Shown here piece after piece: positions 1-9,595 of a stretch of DNA of 64,000 nt (position 1 is the first letter of the stretch; each line of letters opens with the position of its first letter). The notes under the pieces are model-generated. The model was given only the letters and a program-made list of their open reading frames with translations. It was not told the DNA's origin and made no database searches. Source of the stretch: DATFVA01 sp963711455 (GTDB lineage Bacteria; Bacteroidota; Ignavibacteria; Ignavibacteriales; Ignavibacteriaceae); contig CAVQEH010000005.1 in the NCBI GenBank assembly GCA_963711455.1, forward strand, positions 248,001 to 312,000. Reading direction: 5' to 3'. The position numbers were made by a program, and so were the translations under genes.

Positions 1-12
1 AAAGATGATAAT

Positions 13-540
13 ATGATAATTTATGAACAAGATTTGTTCAACTTCATTTTTTATCCCGAGAATATCAGTGAAGAAAAGGAAGCATTTATTGTTGCGGATA
101 AAACCTTAATTGAAGCATTAGAATTTTATAAGCAGTTAAAAAATAATGCGAATCGGGAACATAAGGATTCATTTAAGAGAATGATTGCTAAAAAAATTCC
201 TGCTTATACATTATTTAGCATAATTACTCTTTATCCTCTGAAGGTTTCGACTATTGAAAGGACGAAAGAACACAGGCTTGCAGCCGGTTCGATTGATTTG
301 GTACCTAAAATGACGACGAAAACTTTTGTGGATAATGAGAAGGAGTATTTGATAAAAGTTTTTAGCTCTGGGGATTCTACTAAAGTTTTTATTTTCTCCA
401 CCAAGGATGAAGTTGTTAAAAATTTTGATCTAATCATTGAACCAAATAACCATACGTTTCATTGTGATGACAATTCTGAACCCATAGAAATTAATCAGAG
501 AATTGAAGCCGAGAAAATACAATTGAGTTTCAATAAATGA
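13..540 (+). CDS. Hypothetical protein, 175 aa
   Basis: I do not recognise this protein. It is acidic and lysine/glutamate rich, shows no signal peptide or membrane segment, and looks like a small soluble cytoplasmic protein with mixed alpha/beta character. The ATG at 13 is the first usable start; an ATG at 5 runs straight into a stop. The stop is at 538-540, and the next gene converges from the other strand with about 30 bases between the stops. The neighbouring upstream gene is outside the window, so operon membership cannot be judged. Confidence 0.6.
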   Translation: MIIYEQDLFNFIFYPENISEEKEAFIVADKTLIEALEFYKQLKNNANREHKDSFKRMIAKKIPAYTLFSIITLYPLKVSTIERTKEHRLAAGSIDLVPKMTTKTFVDNEKEYLIKVFSSGDSTKVFIFSTKDEVVKNFDLIIEPNNHTFHCDDNSEPIEINQRIEAEKIQLSFNK

Positions 541-571
541 ACTTCTATGTAATTTGATAATCGCTCTCCTA

Positions 572-1225
572 TCATACAAGCGTAAAAAACTCGTCGCCGT
601 TATCTTTAGTATGAATCATAAGCAGGTTTGCTCTTACCATTTTCACAAGTGTTCTTGAAGCTCTTCTTTCCGAAATATTAACGAGATCACTTAATACTTT
701 AACCGAAATAGTTTCATTTTTATTTAAGTAATCAAAAACTGATTTCTCATTATTTCCTATAAAATATTTAGTAAGGCTTAAATCCTGGCTTTGAGCACGT
801 AAAATTCTAATCATCTCTTTGCTTGCCTGAATACTCTTATCATTTACCCGCACAAGCACAACTGATTTACTTACATCCAGCTCATTTAAATAATCCTGCA
901 GTCTGTGCGGTTTATCATCAGATTCCGGAACAGCAACAATTACAACTTCTTTCCCGTGTACTTCAAGAAAGTCAATATCATATTCAATAGGCGGTTCGCA
1001 ATAATTCAGAGCAGCATCTTTAACCAGTTCAGCTTCCGATTTTTCACTTTCAACACCAACGATCTCTTTATCATCATCCACTCCAAAAAGAATATAGCCT
1101 CCCCTGGTATTTGCAAAGGCAATCATTTCCCTTGCTATTTTTTCGGGCGTGGAGAATTTTCTTTTAAACTCTATCTGAAGGCTTTCACCTTCATCTATTA
1201 AATCTAAAAAATCTTTTCTTTTCAT
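572..1225 (-). CDS. AlbA_2 / Schlafen-like (AAA_4) DNA-binding regulator
   Basis: Residues 10-120 carry the AlbA_2 (divergent AAA-4, Schlafen-type) signature: an N-terminal LQIEFKRKFS strand followed by EMIAFANTRGGYILFGVDD, which is typical of the family. The last 60 residues look like a winged helix-turn-helix (NETISVKVLSDLVNISERRAS). The family is usually a transcriptional regulator or nucleic-acid-binding protein. Its start overlaps the stop of the upstream mtgA gene by 4 bases (ATGA), so the two are probably translated from one message. The full two-domain length of 217 aa suggests it is intact. The regulatory target cannot be inferred. Confidence 0.8.
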   Translation of the reverse strand: MKRKDFLDLIDEGESLQIEFKRKFSTPEKIAREMIAFANTRGGYILFGVDDDKEIVGVESEKSEAELVKDAALNYCEPPIEYDIDFLEVHGKEVVIVAVPESDDKPHRLQDYLNELDVSKSVVLVRVNDKSIQASKEMIRILRAQSQDLSLTKYFIGNNEKSVFDYLNKNETISVKVLSDLVNISERRASRTLVKMVRANLLMIHTKDNGDEFFTLV

Positions 1226-1971
1226 TTTTCATCAGGGAACAAAATTATATCGTTTAATCTCCCGCGAATAATAGATGACCTTCTTAAAACATAACCTGAA
1301 TTTTTATCCGGTGGATGAATTAAAGGTGAAGGTAAAACGGCTGCAAGTCTTGAACATTCATTGGTATTTAATTCATCAGGCTCTTTATTAAAATATTTTT
1401 CAGAAGCAGCTTTTATTCCAAATATACCGTCTCCCCATTCAACAGCATTAATATATGCCTGCAGAATAGTTCTCTTGCTTAATTCCTTTTCCATTCTTAA
1501 AGTCGTAATTATTTCTTTACCTTTCCTGAATACAGATTTTTCTGTAGTAAAGAATAAATTTTTTGCTAACTGCATTGTTAGCGTACTTCCGCCGCGGTAA
1601 ATTCTTCTTCGCCATTTATTCTGTCGTAAAGCCATATTTAATTCTTTCCAGTCAATTCCCCTGTGCGAAAAGAATTCCCCGTCCTCCATTGAAATAATAG
1701 CCTTGAGCAGGTTCGGATTAACATCATTTATATTTGTCCATGATTGTCTTGGATAATATATTAAATTATTATCAATCGCTCTTTGTTCCATTAATGATGT
1801 TATTCTGAAATGATAATATTCAAGGTATGGGATTTGAAAAGCAGGTATGCTGAAGTAAAAAAGAAAACAAATATATAAAAAGATATACCTGATTTTTTTC
1901 TTTTTAAAGGATGGGAGAATCCTGTTTAAGGTTTCACCAAGTTCATTTTCGGGGAACTGTACAGATGACAT
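1222..1971 (-). CDS. mtgA: Monofunctional peptidoglycan glycosyltransferase MtgA
   Basis: A GT51 family transglycosylase that polymerises lipid II into glycan strands at the outer face of the inner membrane. An N-terminal membrane anchor is visible around residues 28-48 (IRYIFLYICFLFYFSIPAF). The catalytic domain holds the EDGEFFSHRGID motif with the catalytic Glu, then GGSTLTMQLAKNLFF and RKGKEIITTLRMEKELSK. No transpeptidase domain follows, and at 249 aa it has the usual length of the monofunctional enzyme. It is the first gene of a small two-gene unit with the AlbA_2 regulator. Confidence 0.92.
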   Translation of the reverse strand: MSSVQFPENELGETLNRILPSFKKKKIRYIFLYICFLFYFSIPAFQIPYLEYYHFRITSLMEQRAIDNNLIYYPRQSWTNINDVNPNLLKAIISMEDGEFFSHRGIDWKELNMALRQNKWRRRIYRGGSTLTMQLAKNLFFTTEKSVFRKGKEIITTLRMEKELSKRTILQAYINAVEWGDGIFGIKAASEKYFNKEPDELNTNECSRLAAVLPSPLIHPPDKNSGYVLRRSSIIRGRLNDIILFPDEK

Positions 1972-2007
1972 AATTTATCCCTGACTATGATCTATTATGT
2001 AAAGAAC

Positions 2008-4434
2008 CTATCTCTCGTGCTTTATTTTACCTGTTGGAATGGAATCAGCTTCGCCTCCTGATTTTTTCTGAAGATCTTCAATTGAGTGATCCTCATTCCG
2101 GCGTAAACTGTCTATAACCGGCGGAACTTTATTTCCTAAAGTATCCTTACCTGTCTTTTCACCATTTATAACGGGTTCAACATTTTTATCAGGCGGAGCA
2201 TTATTATTAGATTTAAGACTATCTTCTTTTTGCAAATTATGACTTAATGAATCAACACGGGCAAGAGAGTCTGCCTTCAGGGCTTCAATTTTTTTAAGAG
2301 AATCCTGCAATGTTTTTTCAATTCTCTTCTGCTCCTGGTTATAAATATTTACTTTTTGAAAAACTTTATTGGCATAAACTGTCGAAGGATATTTTAATGT
2401 AAGTGAATCATATAAAGTTGCGGCGGAATCAGGATTATCAAGCTCATTTTCCAGTATCCAGCCGGAAGCATACAAAGCTTTTGCTGCTAAAGGAGAAGAA
2501 GGGTATTCTTTAAAAATAACCTGCAGCTTTGTAAGTGAAGAATCATACTTATCATCAAGCATCTCTTTTTCAGCCGAAGCATAAATATTTTCAGCAGGAT
2601 CATAATTCAAGTCTATAATTTTTTTATTCAATTTATTTGCAGCAGCATTAACTATGCTTTGGTCTTTGTAATTATCATAAATTATGTTAAAAAGGCTGTC
2701 GGCTTTTACAGAATCATTTTGGGTAAGATAATAACTCCCCAGGGCATATAAAGTGCGGGCGGTATAAACCGGGTCAGGCTGCAGATTGAGAATATCGTTA
2801 TAGTAAGCATAAGCAGAATCGGGAATATTCAATTCCGTAAAATATAAATTGCCTAGTTCAAATCTATCTTTTATAATAATCGATTTTAATGAATCAAGGG
2901 GAACATCAGACTTTATAGGCGGTACTTTCCCGTTCATTAGCTCTTTTACCCTTTTCTCAAAATCCGGAGTCTGAATCGACGATAACAATTTATTTTTTTT
3001 CAAAAGACTGTCAGCCGGGTTTACTATTACAGTATCGGTTATAGAAATTACCTGTCCAAACTGATCAAAAACCTGGTGACCGTATATGTCTAGACTATCT
3101 CTTTTTACGACAGTAGTATCTATTTTCATTCCTGTAGTATCCCCTGCAAACATAGCAGAATCCATTTTTGCTTTAACCTCAGCAAATTCCTGTTCGGCAA
3201 TTACCTGTCCTTCAATCTCTTTTCTTTCCTGGTAATATGATGCTGAATCCTGTGTATATTGAGACGGATTCTCAGCATAAAATTGTTTTTCAAGGCTCTC
3301 TTTTAAAGATTGTCTTAAGTTCATAAATTTCTTGAACAATTGGGCTTTATCATTTGCTGCTGTTTTATAATCAGGCGGGATAGCAGAGCTTGCAGCCCGT
3401 GAGAAATAAGTATTGGCACTGTCAAAATTCTGATAATGATTTTCAAAGACCTGCCCTAATTCATAACGTGCCAAACCACCGCTTTCAGATCCTTTATAAG
3501 TGGTATCTACTTTTACAAGCACATCAACAGCTTCATCAAACCGGCTGAGTTTAGTTAATGTCTTTCCTCTTTCAAGATCTATCTCATCAAAGTGATCGGC
3601 ATATTTATCTTCCGATTTCATGTCTTCAAAATCGGTAAGCGCCTGGTCATTATACCCTGCTTCACGCAGTGCTTTTCCTAATTCAAGCTTTGCTTCATAC
3701 TGGGTATCAAAAGAAGGAGAATAATCAAAAACTTTTTTAAATGCTGCGATAGCATCCTCAGTATTATTTACTTTTTCATCTAACTTTCCCAGTTCAAAAA
3801 CTATTTCAGCATTTATTTCATCATTATCAGATTGCTTCAAATAATCATTTGACGCTGTAATTGCACCGGCATAATCTTCCTGGGATATTTTATATTTAAT
3901 CTCTTCAAGAAAAGCATCTGTAAGGATTTCATCTTCCCCTTCCTCAGAAGCCTTTTGTTTAACTGTTTCAAGCATCGTTAAAGCATCATCGTATTGTCTT
4001 AATCTCATCTGGGTTTTACCTATCCACAACTCAGTTTCAAGAATAAGATCACTCTGAGGCTGTGTAGCGATAAGCGACTGGAATTGTCTTAAGGCTTTTA
4101 AATAATTTTTCTCATAGAAAAAAGATTTTCCAAGCATCAGCAGTGCGTCATCTACATAAGCAGAATTTGCATGAAACTGCAGGATTGTTGAGCATTTATC
4201 AATTACTTTTGTGAGCTGCTGGGTAACGTTCCCTGTGGCAGTTTCTTCTTCGTTTGAGAAGAGATCTTTTTTCTGGGTTTTAATGGTCTTTTCAACATCC
4301 TGGAAAATATCTTTAGCGTCATAATAAAGGTTGAAATAAGTTGTGAAATTGTGCCAGACGCTGCAGCCATTAAAAGCTATACCTGCAAAGAGGAATAGAA
4401 CCAGAAAACCGGGAATAAATCTTTTGAAATGCAT
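2008..4434 (-). CDS. TPR-repeat lipoprotein, PorW/SprE-like
   Basis: The 808-residue protein starts with a lipoprotein signal peptide (lipobox FNGC at about residues 21-24), followed by VWHNFTTYFNLYYDAKDIF, which resembles the start of PorW/SprE, the TPR lipoprotein required for type IX secretion in Bacteroidetes. The rest is rich in tetratricopeptide-like helices (repeated A-x-x-A-L-x-x-G patterns near 90-330 and 520-680) and ends in a lysine/glutamate-rich tail. Likely place: periplasmic face of the outer or inner membrane. The PorW assignment rests on N-terminal resemblance, fold and the presence of a T9SS cargo in the same window. An unrelated BamD-like TPR lipoprotein remains possible. 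Confidence 0.65.
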   Translation of the reverse strand: MHFKRFIPGFLVLFLFAGIAFNGCSVWHNFTTYFNLYYDAKDIFQDVEKTIKTQKKDLFSNEEETATGNVTQQLTKVIDKCSTILQFHANSAYVDDALLMLGKSFFYEKNYLKALRQFQSLIATQPQSDLILETELWIGKTQMRLRQYDDALTMLETVKQKASEEGEDEILTDAFLEEIKYKISQEDYAGAITASNDYLKQSDNDEINAEIVFELGKLDEKVNNTEDAIAAFKKVFDYSPSFDTQYEAKLELGKALREAGYNDQALTDFEDMKSEDKYADHFDEIDLERGKTLTKLSRFDEAVDVLVKVDTTYKGSESGGLARYELGQVFENHYQNFDSANTYFSRAASSAIPPDYKTAANDKAQLFKKFMNLRQSLKESLEKQFYAENPSQYTQDSASYYQERKEIEGQVIAEQEFAEVKAKMDSAMFAGDTTGMKIDTTVVKRDSLDIYGHQVFDQFGQVISITDTVIVNPADSLLKKNKLLSSIQTPDFEKRVKELMNGKVPPIKSDVPLDSLKSIIIKDRFELGNLYFTELNIPDSAYAYYNDILNLQPDPVYTARTLYALGSYYLTQNDSVKADSLFNIIYDNYKDQSIVNAAANKLNKKIIDLNYDPAENIYASAEKEMLDDKYDSSLTKLQVIFKEYPSSPLAAKALYASGWILENELDNPDSAATLYDSLTLKYPSTVYANKVFQKVNIYNQEQKRIEKTLQDSLKKIEALKADSLARVDSLSHNLQKEDSLKSNNNAPPDKNVEPVINGEKTGKDTLGNKVPPVIDSLRRNEDHSIEDLQKKSGGEADSIPTGKIKHER

Positions 4435-4518
4435 AATAAAAACTATGAAAGAATAAAAAAAAGTAAAAGGTAAAATATCCTGCCTCCGGGTTTATCAACC
4501 TTTGGTTGACAGACAGGT

Positions 4519-4857
4519 TTACAAAGCTTCCTCTCCGGATTCTTCAGTTCTGATTCTGATTACATCCTGAATCTCTGAAATGAAAATTTTACCGTCTCCG
4601 ACCTGCCCTGTTTTAGCGGTGCGCAGAATTGCTTCAATTACCTTTTCCATTTTCTCATTTTCAACAACAATTTCAATTTTTATTTTCGGGATGAATTCAA
4701 TCCTGTATTCGCTTCCTCTGTACGTTTCAGTATGCCCTTTCTGTCTTCCGTAACCGCGAACTTCGGTAATTGTTAATCCCCTTATACCCTCTTCGACAAG
4801 GGCTTCTTTTACTTCATCCAATTTAAAAGGGCGGATAATTGCTTCAATTTTTTTCAT
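4519..4857 (-). CDS. glnB: Nitrogen regulatory protein PII
   Basis: At 112 aa it has the exact size of PII proteins. The T-loop is conserved (YGRQKGHTETYRGSEYRIEF) and includes the Tyr of the YRGSEY motif that is uridylylated in proteobacteria. The C-terminal signature TGQVGDGKIFISEIQDVIRI is also present. PII binds ATP/ADP and 2-oxoglutarate and tunes ammonium uptake and glutamine synthetase activity. It lies 11 bases after secA in the same direction. glnE, whose product modifies glutamine synthetase, is encoded about 7 kb away on the other strand. Confidence 0.95.
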   Translation of the reverse strand: MKKIEAIIRPFKLDEVKEALVEEGIRGLTITEVRGYGRQKGHTETYRGSEYRIEFIPKIKIEIVVENEKMEKVIEAILRTAKTGQVGDGKIFISEIQDVIRIRTEESGEEAL

Positions 4858-4868
4858 ATCTCACCCAA

Positions 4869-7800
4869 TTATTTTCCATGACAGTGCTTATATTTCTTAC
4901 CGCTGCCGCATGGACAGGGATCATTCCTACCGACTTTTGCGCCAACCTGAACCGGCTGAGGTTTGCCGCCCTGTTCAGGGCTGCTCTGTCCCGGTCTGTT
5001 GCCCGAAGCAGCCATGCCAATATTGGTTGCACTTTGTTTACTTTCGGTCATTCTTGCCGGCTGACGTCTTCTCCTGTTTTGTACTTCCTCGGGAGCCTGC
5101 GGGAAGAATTTGAAAGCAAAGGAAACGACTTCATCTCTTATTTCATCAAGCAAAGTGACAAACAATTTGAATGCTTCACCTTTATATTCAATTAAAGGAT
5201 CTTTCTGACCATAAGCACGAAGTCCTATTCCTTCTTTCAAGTCATCCATTTCACGGAGGTGTTCTTTCCATTTCTGATCGATTACACTTAATACTGCGTA
5301 ACGCTCCAGCCTTGCCATCAATTCAGAACCGATCATCTCTTCTTTTTTCTTGTAGAAAGTTTTGGCATTTTCAATTATCCGATCTTTTATACCTGCATTA
5401 CCGAGAGCCTCAAACTCAGTAGGTTCAAGCTTTACTTCTACAAGAAGCTTCTGAAGAATTTCCTCTTTAATATTATCTGCAAGAACATCATTAAAATTAC
5501 GGTCAACAACTTCTGTAACATACTCATCAAGATATTCAAATATTTCACTCTTCAGCCTGTCCCCTGCCAAAGCTCTCTGCCGGCGGGTGTAAATTACTTC
5601 CCTCTGCTGATTCATTGTATCATCATATTCAAGAAGTCTTTTACGAATAGCGAAGTTATTTTCTTCAACTTTCTTCTGTGCTCTTTCCACAGATTTGGTA
5701 ATCATGGGATGCTGAATTACCTCGCCTTCTTTAATACCAATTCTACCCATTACGGAAGAAATCCTGTCACTTCCGAAAAGACGCATCAAATCATCTTCAA
5801 GTGATATAAAGAATTTTGATATACCGGGATCGCCCTGTCTTCCGGAACGACCTCTTAACTGCCTGTCAATTCGTCTTGACTCATGTCTTTCCGTACCCAG
5901 AATAAATAATCCACCTCTTTCACGAACACCTGCACCGAGCTTAATATCAGTACCACGCCCGGCCATATTAGTTGCAATAGTAACAGCGCCGATTTCTCCC
6001 GCGTGAGCAACTATGTCAGCTTCACGCTGATGCTGCTTAGCATTTAATACATTATGAGGTATTCCTTTTCTTTTTAACATTCTAGAAATAGTTTCCGATA
6101 CTTCGACAGAGGTTGTACCCACAAGTACAGGTCTGCCGGCTTTTCTCAGTTCTTCAATCTGAGAGTGAACAGCATTGTATTTTTCACGCTTGGTTCTGTA
6201 AACCGCGTCATCCTGGTCATCTCTTACGACAGGTTTATTGGTAGGAACAACAACAACTTCAAGCTTATAGATTTCGAAGAATTCGCCTTCTTCGGTTTCT
6301 GCAGTACCCGTCATTCCTGCAAGCTTATTATACATTCTGAAATAATTCTGGAGTGTTATTGTTGCAAGAGTCTGGCTGTCACGTTCAACTTTTACATTTT
6401 CTTTTGCTTCAATTGCCTGGTGTAGTCCATCAGAATATCTTCTTCCGGGAAGTATACGACCGGTAAACTCATCGACGATTGCTATCTTCCCATCTTCTGT
6501 AACAACATATTCATCATCCTTTTCGAATAGTGTGTAAGCCTTTAACAGTTGATGAATAGTATGAATCCTGTCGCTGCTTTCAGAATAATTATGGTAAAGC
6601 AAATCCTTGTGTTTTATTTTATCTTCAGATGACATTGATTCATCATTTTCAAGCTTGCTTATTTCTGTCCCGAGATCAGGAAGAATAAAAAAGTCCTTCC
6701 CCATTCCGCTGCCTTTCGCAAGCTCTTCCCTTCCCTTTTCAGTCAGATCAATTGTATTATTTTTTTCATCGATAACAAAATAAAGCTCATCATCGATTAT
6801 GTGCATGTTCTTTGCTTTTTCCCTGAGGAATTCCATTTCAGTGGACTGTGTCAGCTTTTTAAATTCCGGTTCGCTTAGCATTTTTGCAAGCTTACTGTGT
6901 TTGGGCAATCCCCTGCTCGCACGTAAAAGTAATATTCCGGCTTCTGATGAATTTACTTTACCGTCACTATTTCCATTCAACAGAGTCTCAGCTTCCTGAA
7001 CAATTTTAGAAACAAAATTTGTCTGCAGCCTGTAAAGTTTTTCGACTTTGGGCTTCATCTCATTAAACTTCTGATCATCAACTTCTACCGCACCTGAAAT
7101 TATGAGAGGAGTTCTTGCCTCATCTATTAAAACAGAATCGACCTCATCAACTATGGCATAATTATGAGGACGTTGAACCTGGTATTCTTTATCAATCGAC
7201 ATGTTATCACGAAGATAATCGAAACCGAACTCGTTATTAGTTCCATAAGTGATGTCACAGTCATAATGCTCTTTTCTCTGCTCGGAATTCATAGTATTTA
7301 AGATGCATCCGACGGTTAACCCATGAAATTTGAAAATTTCACCCATCCACTCACTATCACGTTTTGCGAGGTAATCATTTACAGTAACAAGGTGAACTCC
7401 CCGCCCTGTTAATGCATTTAAGTACATAGGCAGAGTTGCAACAAGAGTTTTTCCTTCACCTGTAGCCATTTCGGCAATCTTTCCCTGGTGGAGAACAACT
7501 CCTCCCATCAACTGAACATCGTAGGGAACCATGTCCCAGGTAATTTTATTTCCGGCAATGGTCCAGGTTTCACCCAACAATTTTTCACAGGTTAATTTGA
7601 TTACGGCAAAAGCCTCCGGCAGAATCTGATCGAGAATCTCCTCATATTTATCATTAAGTTCTTCTTCAAGTGCATCAAGTTCATCATAAGCGGCGTTACG
7701 ATCAAAATCCTCATCCGTTTGCAATTTTGTTCTTATTTCATCTATTTTTCCCCTTGTTTCAGCGGTATATGCCTGAATTTTTTCTTTAAATTCGGGAGTT

Positions 7801-7934
7801 TTTGCTTTTAATTCATCCTTTGAAAGGTTCTTTATTTTCTCGTATTCCTCGTTGATTTCATCAACAACAGGTGATAAAAGTTTCGCGTCCTTAGTATGTT
7901 TATCACCAAAAACCTTCTTGATAATATTTATCAT
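4869..7934 (-). CDS. secA: Preprotein translocase motor ATPase SecA
   Basis: The 1021-residue protein has the full SecA layout: N-terminal helicase domain with the Walker A MATGEGKTL, the DEVDSVLIDEARTPLI segment, a preprotein cross-linking domain, a second helicase half with GTTSVEVSE and TNMAGRGTDIKLG, a helical scaffold, and a C-terminal zinc-binding tail CPCGSGKKYKHCHGK. It drives protein export through SecYEG. An insertion rich in charged residues (about 300-430) is common in Bacteroidetes SecA. The gene is transcribed away from a small exported protein; the 286-base gap between them should hold both promoters. Confidence 0.97.
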   Translation of the reverse strand: MINIIKKVFGDKHTKDAKLLSPVVDEINEEYEKIKNLSKDELKAKTPEFKEKIQAYTAETRGKIDEIRTKLQTDEDFDRNAAYDELDALEEELNDKYEEILDQILPEAFAVIKLTCEKLLGETWTIAGNKITWDMVPYDVQLMGGVVLHQGKIAEMATGEGKTLVATLPMYLNALTGRGVHLVTVNDYLAKRDSEWMGEIFKFHGLTVGCILNTMNSEQRKEHYDCDITYGTNNEFGFDYLRDNMSIDKEYQVQRPHNYAIVDEVDSVLIDEARTPLIISGAVEVDDQKFNEMKPKVEKLYRLQTNFVSKIVQEAETLLNGNSDGKVNSSEAGILLLRASRGLPKHSKLAKMLSEPEFKKLTQSTEMEFLREKAKNMHIIDDELYFVIDEKNNTIDLTEKGREELAKGSGMGKDFFILPDLGTEISKLENDESMSSEDKIKHKDLLYHNYSESSDRIHTIHQLLKAYTLFEKDDEYVVTEDGKIAIVDEFTGRILPGRRYSDGLHQAIEAKENVKVERDSQTLATITLQNYFRMYNKLAGMTGTAETEEGEFFEIYKLEVVVVPTNKPVVRDDQDDAVYRTKREKYNAVHSQIEELRKAGRPVLVGTTSVEVSETISRMLKRKGIPHNVLNAKQHQREADIVAHAGEIGAVTIATNMAGRGTDIKLGAGVRERGGLFILGTERHESRRIDRQLRGRSGRQGDPGISKFFISLEDDLMRLFGSDRISSVMGRIGIKEGEVIQHPMITKSVERAQKKVEENNFAIRKRLLEYDDTMNQQREVIYTRRQRALAGDRLKSEIFEYLDEYVTEVVDRNFNDVLADNIKEEILQKLLVEVKLEPTEFEALGNAGIKDRIIENAKTFYKKKEEMIGSELMARLERYAVLSVIDQKWKEHLREMDDLKEGIGLRAYGQKDPLIEYKGEAFKLFVTLLDEIRDEVVSFAFKFFPQAPEEVQNRRRRQPARMTESKQSATNIGMAASGNRPGQSSPEQGGKPQPVQVGAKVGRNDPCPCGSGKKYKHCHGK

Positions 7935-8220
7935 TTATTCATTTTCTCCGTGGTAATGAATGTCAAAATTAAACATAGAATGCTTGAATTGCAATTTAGG
8001 AAGTTGCCTCTTTTACTCCGTTTTCCGGCTTAAGTTCCTATTATAAATGAAATTAAATATAAAAGCTATGTTCCCTTTCATTTATTCGCCTCAATATTTA
8101 TAGACATCACATGTGATTTTCACGGATTGACTATCAGTTTGTCTTTTGTTTTATAGCAGGTGAGAATCTTTTCTCATAAACTAAACTACTTCATAATAAC
8201 TAATTGGAAAGGTATGCGTT

Positions 8221-8625
8221 ATGCTAAGATTAAATTTGTTTAAGATGTTGGGAATTGTGCTTCTCGCCTTTATATTTTTGAACGGGACTTACCTTTATGC
8301 ACAGGACAACAAAACGACTGCTAAAAGCAGTGATACTCAAAATACAACTTATAAACAGAACGCAAAACAATGGACAGATCAATTAAATCAGAAATTAAGT
8401 CTGACACAGGAACAACAAACAAAGATACAGGATATCCTTGTTGATTTTCAGAAAGCAAAAGAAAGTACAGATATGAATAAAAGTAACGACTTGCAGAATG
8501 CTTATAACAACAAGATTGAATCTGTATTAAATAATAACCAGAAGTCAATATTTGAAAGCTATAAAGCTGAATGGTGGAAAGGAATGTCGACTTCTACAAA
8601 AAAGGAAAACAATAACAGCTACTAA
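8221..8625 (+). CDS. Small periplasmic protein, Spy/LTXXQ-like
   Basis: The protein of 134 aa has a clear signal peptide (residues about 1-27, ending TYLYAQ) and then a short helical domain with LNQKLSLTQEQQTKIQDIL, which resembles the LTxxQ motif of Spy/CpxP-type periplasmic chaperones, although the second copy of the motif is weak. The Gln/Asn/Lys-rich composition fits a soluble periplasmic protein. A purine-rich ribosome binding site (GGAAAGG) lies about 8 bases before the ATG. A terminator hairpin follows. A stress-response role is inferred from the family only. Confidence 0.65.
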   Translation: MLRLNLFKMLGIVLLAFIFLNGTYLYAQDNKTTAKSSDTQNTTYKQNAKQWTDQLNQKLSLTQEQQTKIQDILVDFQKAKESTDMNKSNDLQNAYNNKIESVLNNNQKSIFESYKAEWWKGMSTSTKKENNNSY

Positions 8626-8644
8626 TATTTATCAGCTGCTGAAT

Positions 8645-8687
8645 AAAGCATACTCGAATAAATAACGGGTATGCTTTTATTTTTTAA
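8645..8687. terminator. Bidirectional rho-independent terminator
   Basis: The arms AAAGCATAC and GTATGCTTT form a 9-bp stem around a loop of about 15 bases. A T-rich run follows on the plus strand and an A-rich stretch precedes it, so it can serve both the small exported protein (plus) and the converging SDR gene (minus). Confidence 0.6.
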
Positions 8688-9376
8688 AACGGATTTGTAG
8701 CCCACACCATAAACTCAGGAATAAATCCCCTGTCATCCATTTCAAGAGCAGATACTATTGAGTGCGCTATTTCTTTTCCTCTTAAACGATTGGCAACTTC
8801 CTCTGTTTCTCTTCCGCCAAAAGATGTTCTGACTTCACTTGGATTTATACACATAACTCTAACATTATATTTTCTAAGTTCAGACTGCCAACAGATTGTC
8901 ATTCCTCTTAAAGCAAACTTTGAAGAAGCATAAACAGAACCTCCTGCATATCCTTTTACTCCTGCAGTTGAACCGATATTAATAATGTTGCCGTAATTTT
9001 GTTTCTTAAAAATTACGGCAGCTTTCTGCGCCATTAAAGCCGCACCAAAAACATTTACAGAATAAACTTTTTCAAAATCTTTCCAGGTTAGTTTATCGAC
9101 TTCATTACCGCCGGCAATTCCTGCGTTGTTTATAAGGCAGTCAAGTTTTCCGAATTCTCTCATAAATGAATCGTAGGTTTTTTCAATATCACCGGGTTTG
9201 GAAACATCTGCATGGATAGCAAAGGCGCCAATCTCTTTTGCAGCTTTTTCAAGCCTGTCTTTTCCTCTTGCAGTAATTGCAGCTTTGCCGCCTTTTTGAA
9301 TTATCATTTCGGCAGCAGCTTTGCCAATTCCTGAACTTCCGCCTGTTATCAAGAATGTTGAATCTTTGATTTGCAT
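8684..9376 (-). CDS. SDR family NAD(P)-dependent oxidoreductase
   Basis: Classical short-chain dehydrogenase of 230 aa. It shows the nucleotide-binding TGGSSGIGKA (residues 10-19), the NNAGIAGG motif near residue 85, a catalytic Ser (INIGSTAG) and the YxxxK pair in YASSKFALRG. After the catalytic motif CINPSEVRTSFGG is typical of the family. Substrate is unknown; many close relatives are annotated as 3-ketoacyl-ACP reductase-like without proof. It stands alone, convergent with the upstream exported protein. Confidence 0.9.
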   Translation of the reverse strand: MQIKDSTFLITGGSSGIGKAAAEMIIQKGGKAAITARGKDRLEKAAKEIGAFAIHADVSKPGDIEKTYDSFMREFGKLDCLINNAGIAGGNEVDKLTWKDFEKVYSVNVFGAALMAQKAAVIFKKQNYGNIINIGSTAGVKGYAGGSVYASSKFALRGMTICWQSELRKYNVRVMCINPSEVRTSFGGRETEEVANRLRGKEIAHSIVSALEMDDRGFIPEFMVWATNPF

Positions 9377-9595
9377 AAAGTTTTCCTTTTTTATTTTTAA
9401 ACTAAATAAAAATCTTTACGTGGAAGGTGATTTATCAAAAGTAAATAAAGAAAAGGACTAATTTTTTTGAGCATTAGTTGCCTCACTGTTATTGGTTAGT
9501 GATTGATTTATTTCAATTTATCAGAAAATGGTTTTAAATGAAAGCGAAGCTTTGTTTGGGTTTAATTTATTAAAGAAGTCAGTAATCTTTAAAAA

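Noticed and set aside
4839..5195. Open frame opposite the secA 3' end
   Set aside because: Antisense to conserved secA codons; composition reflects secA in another frame.
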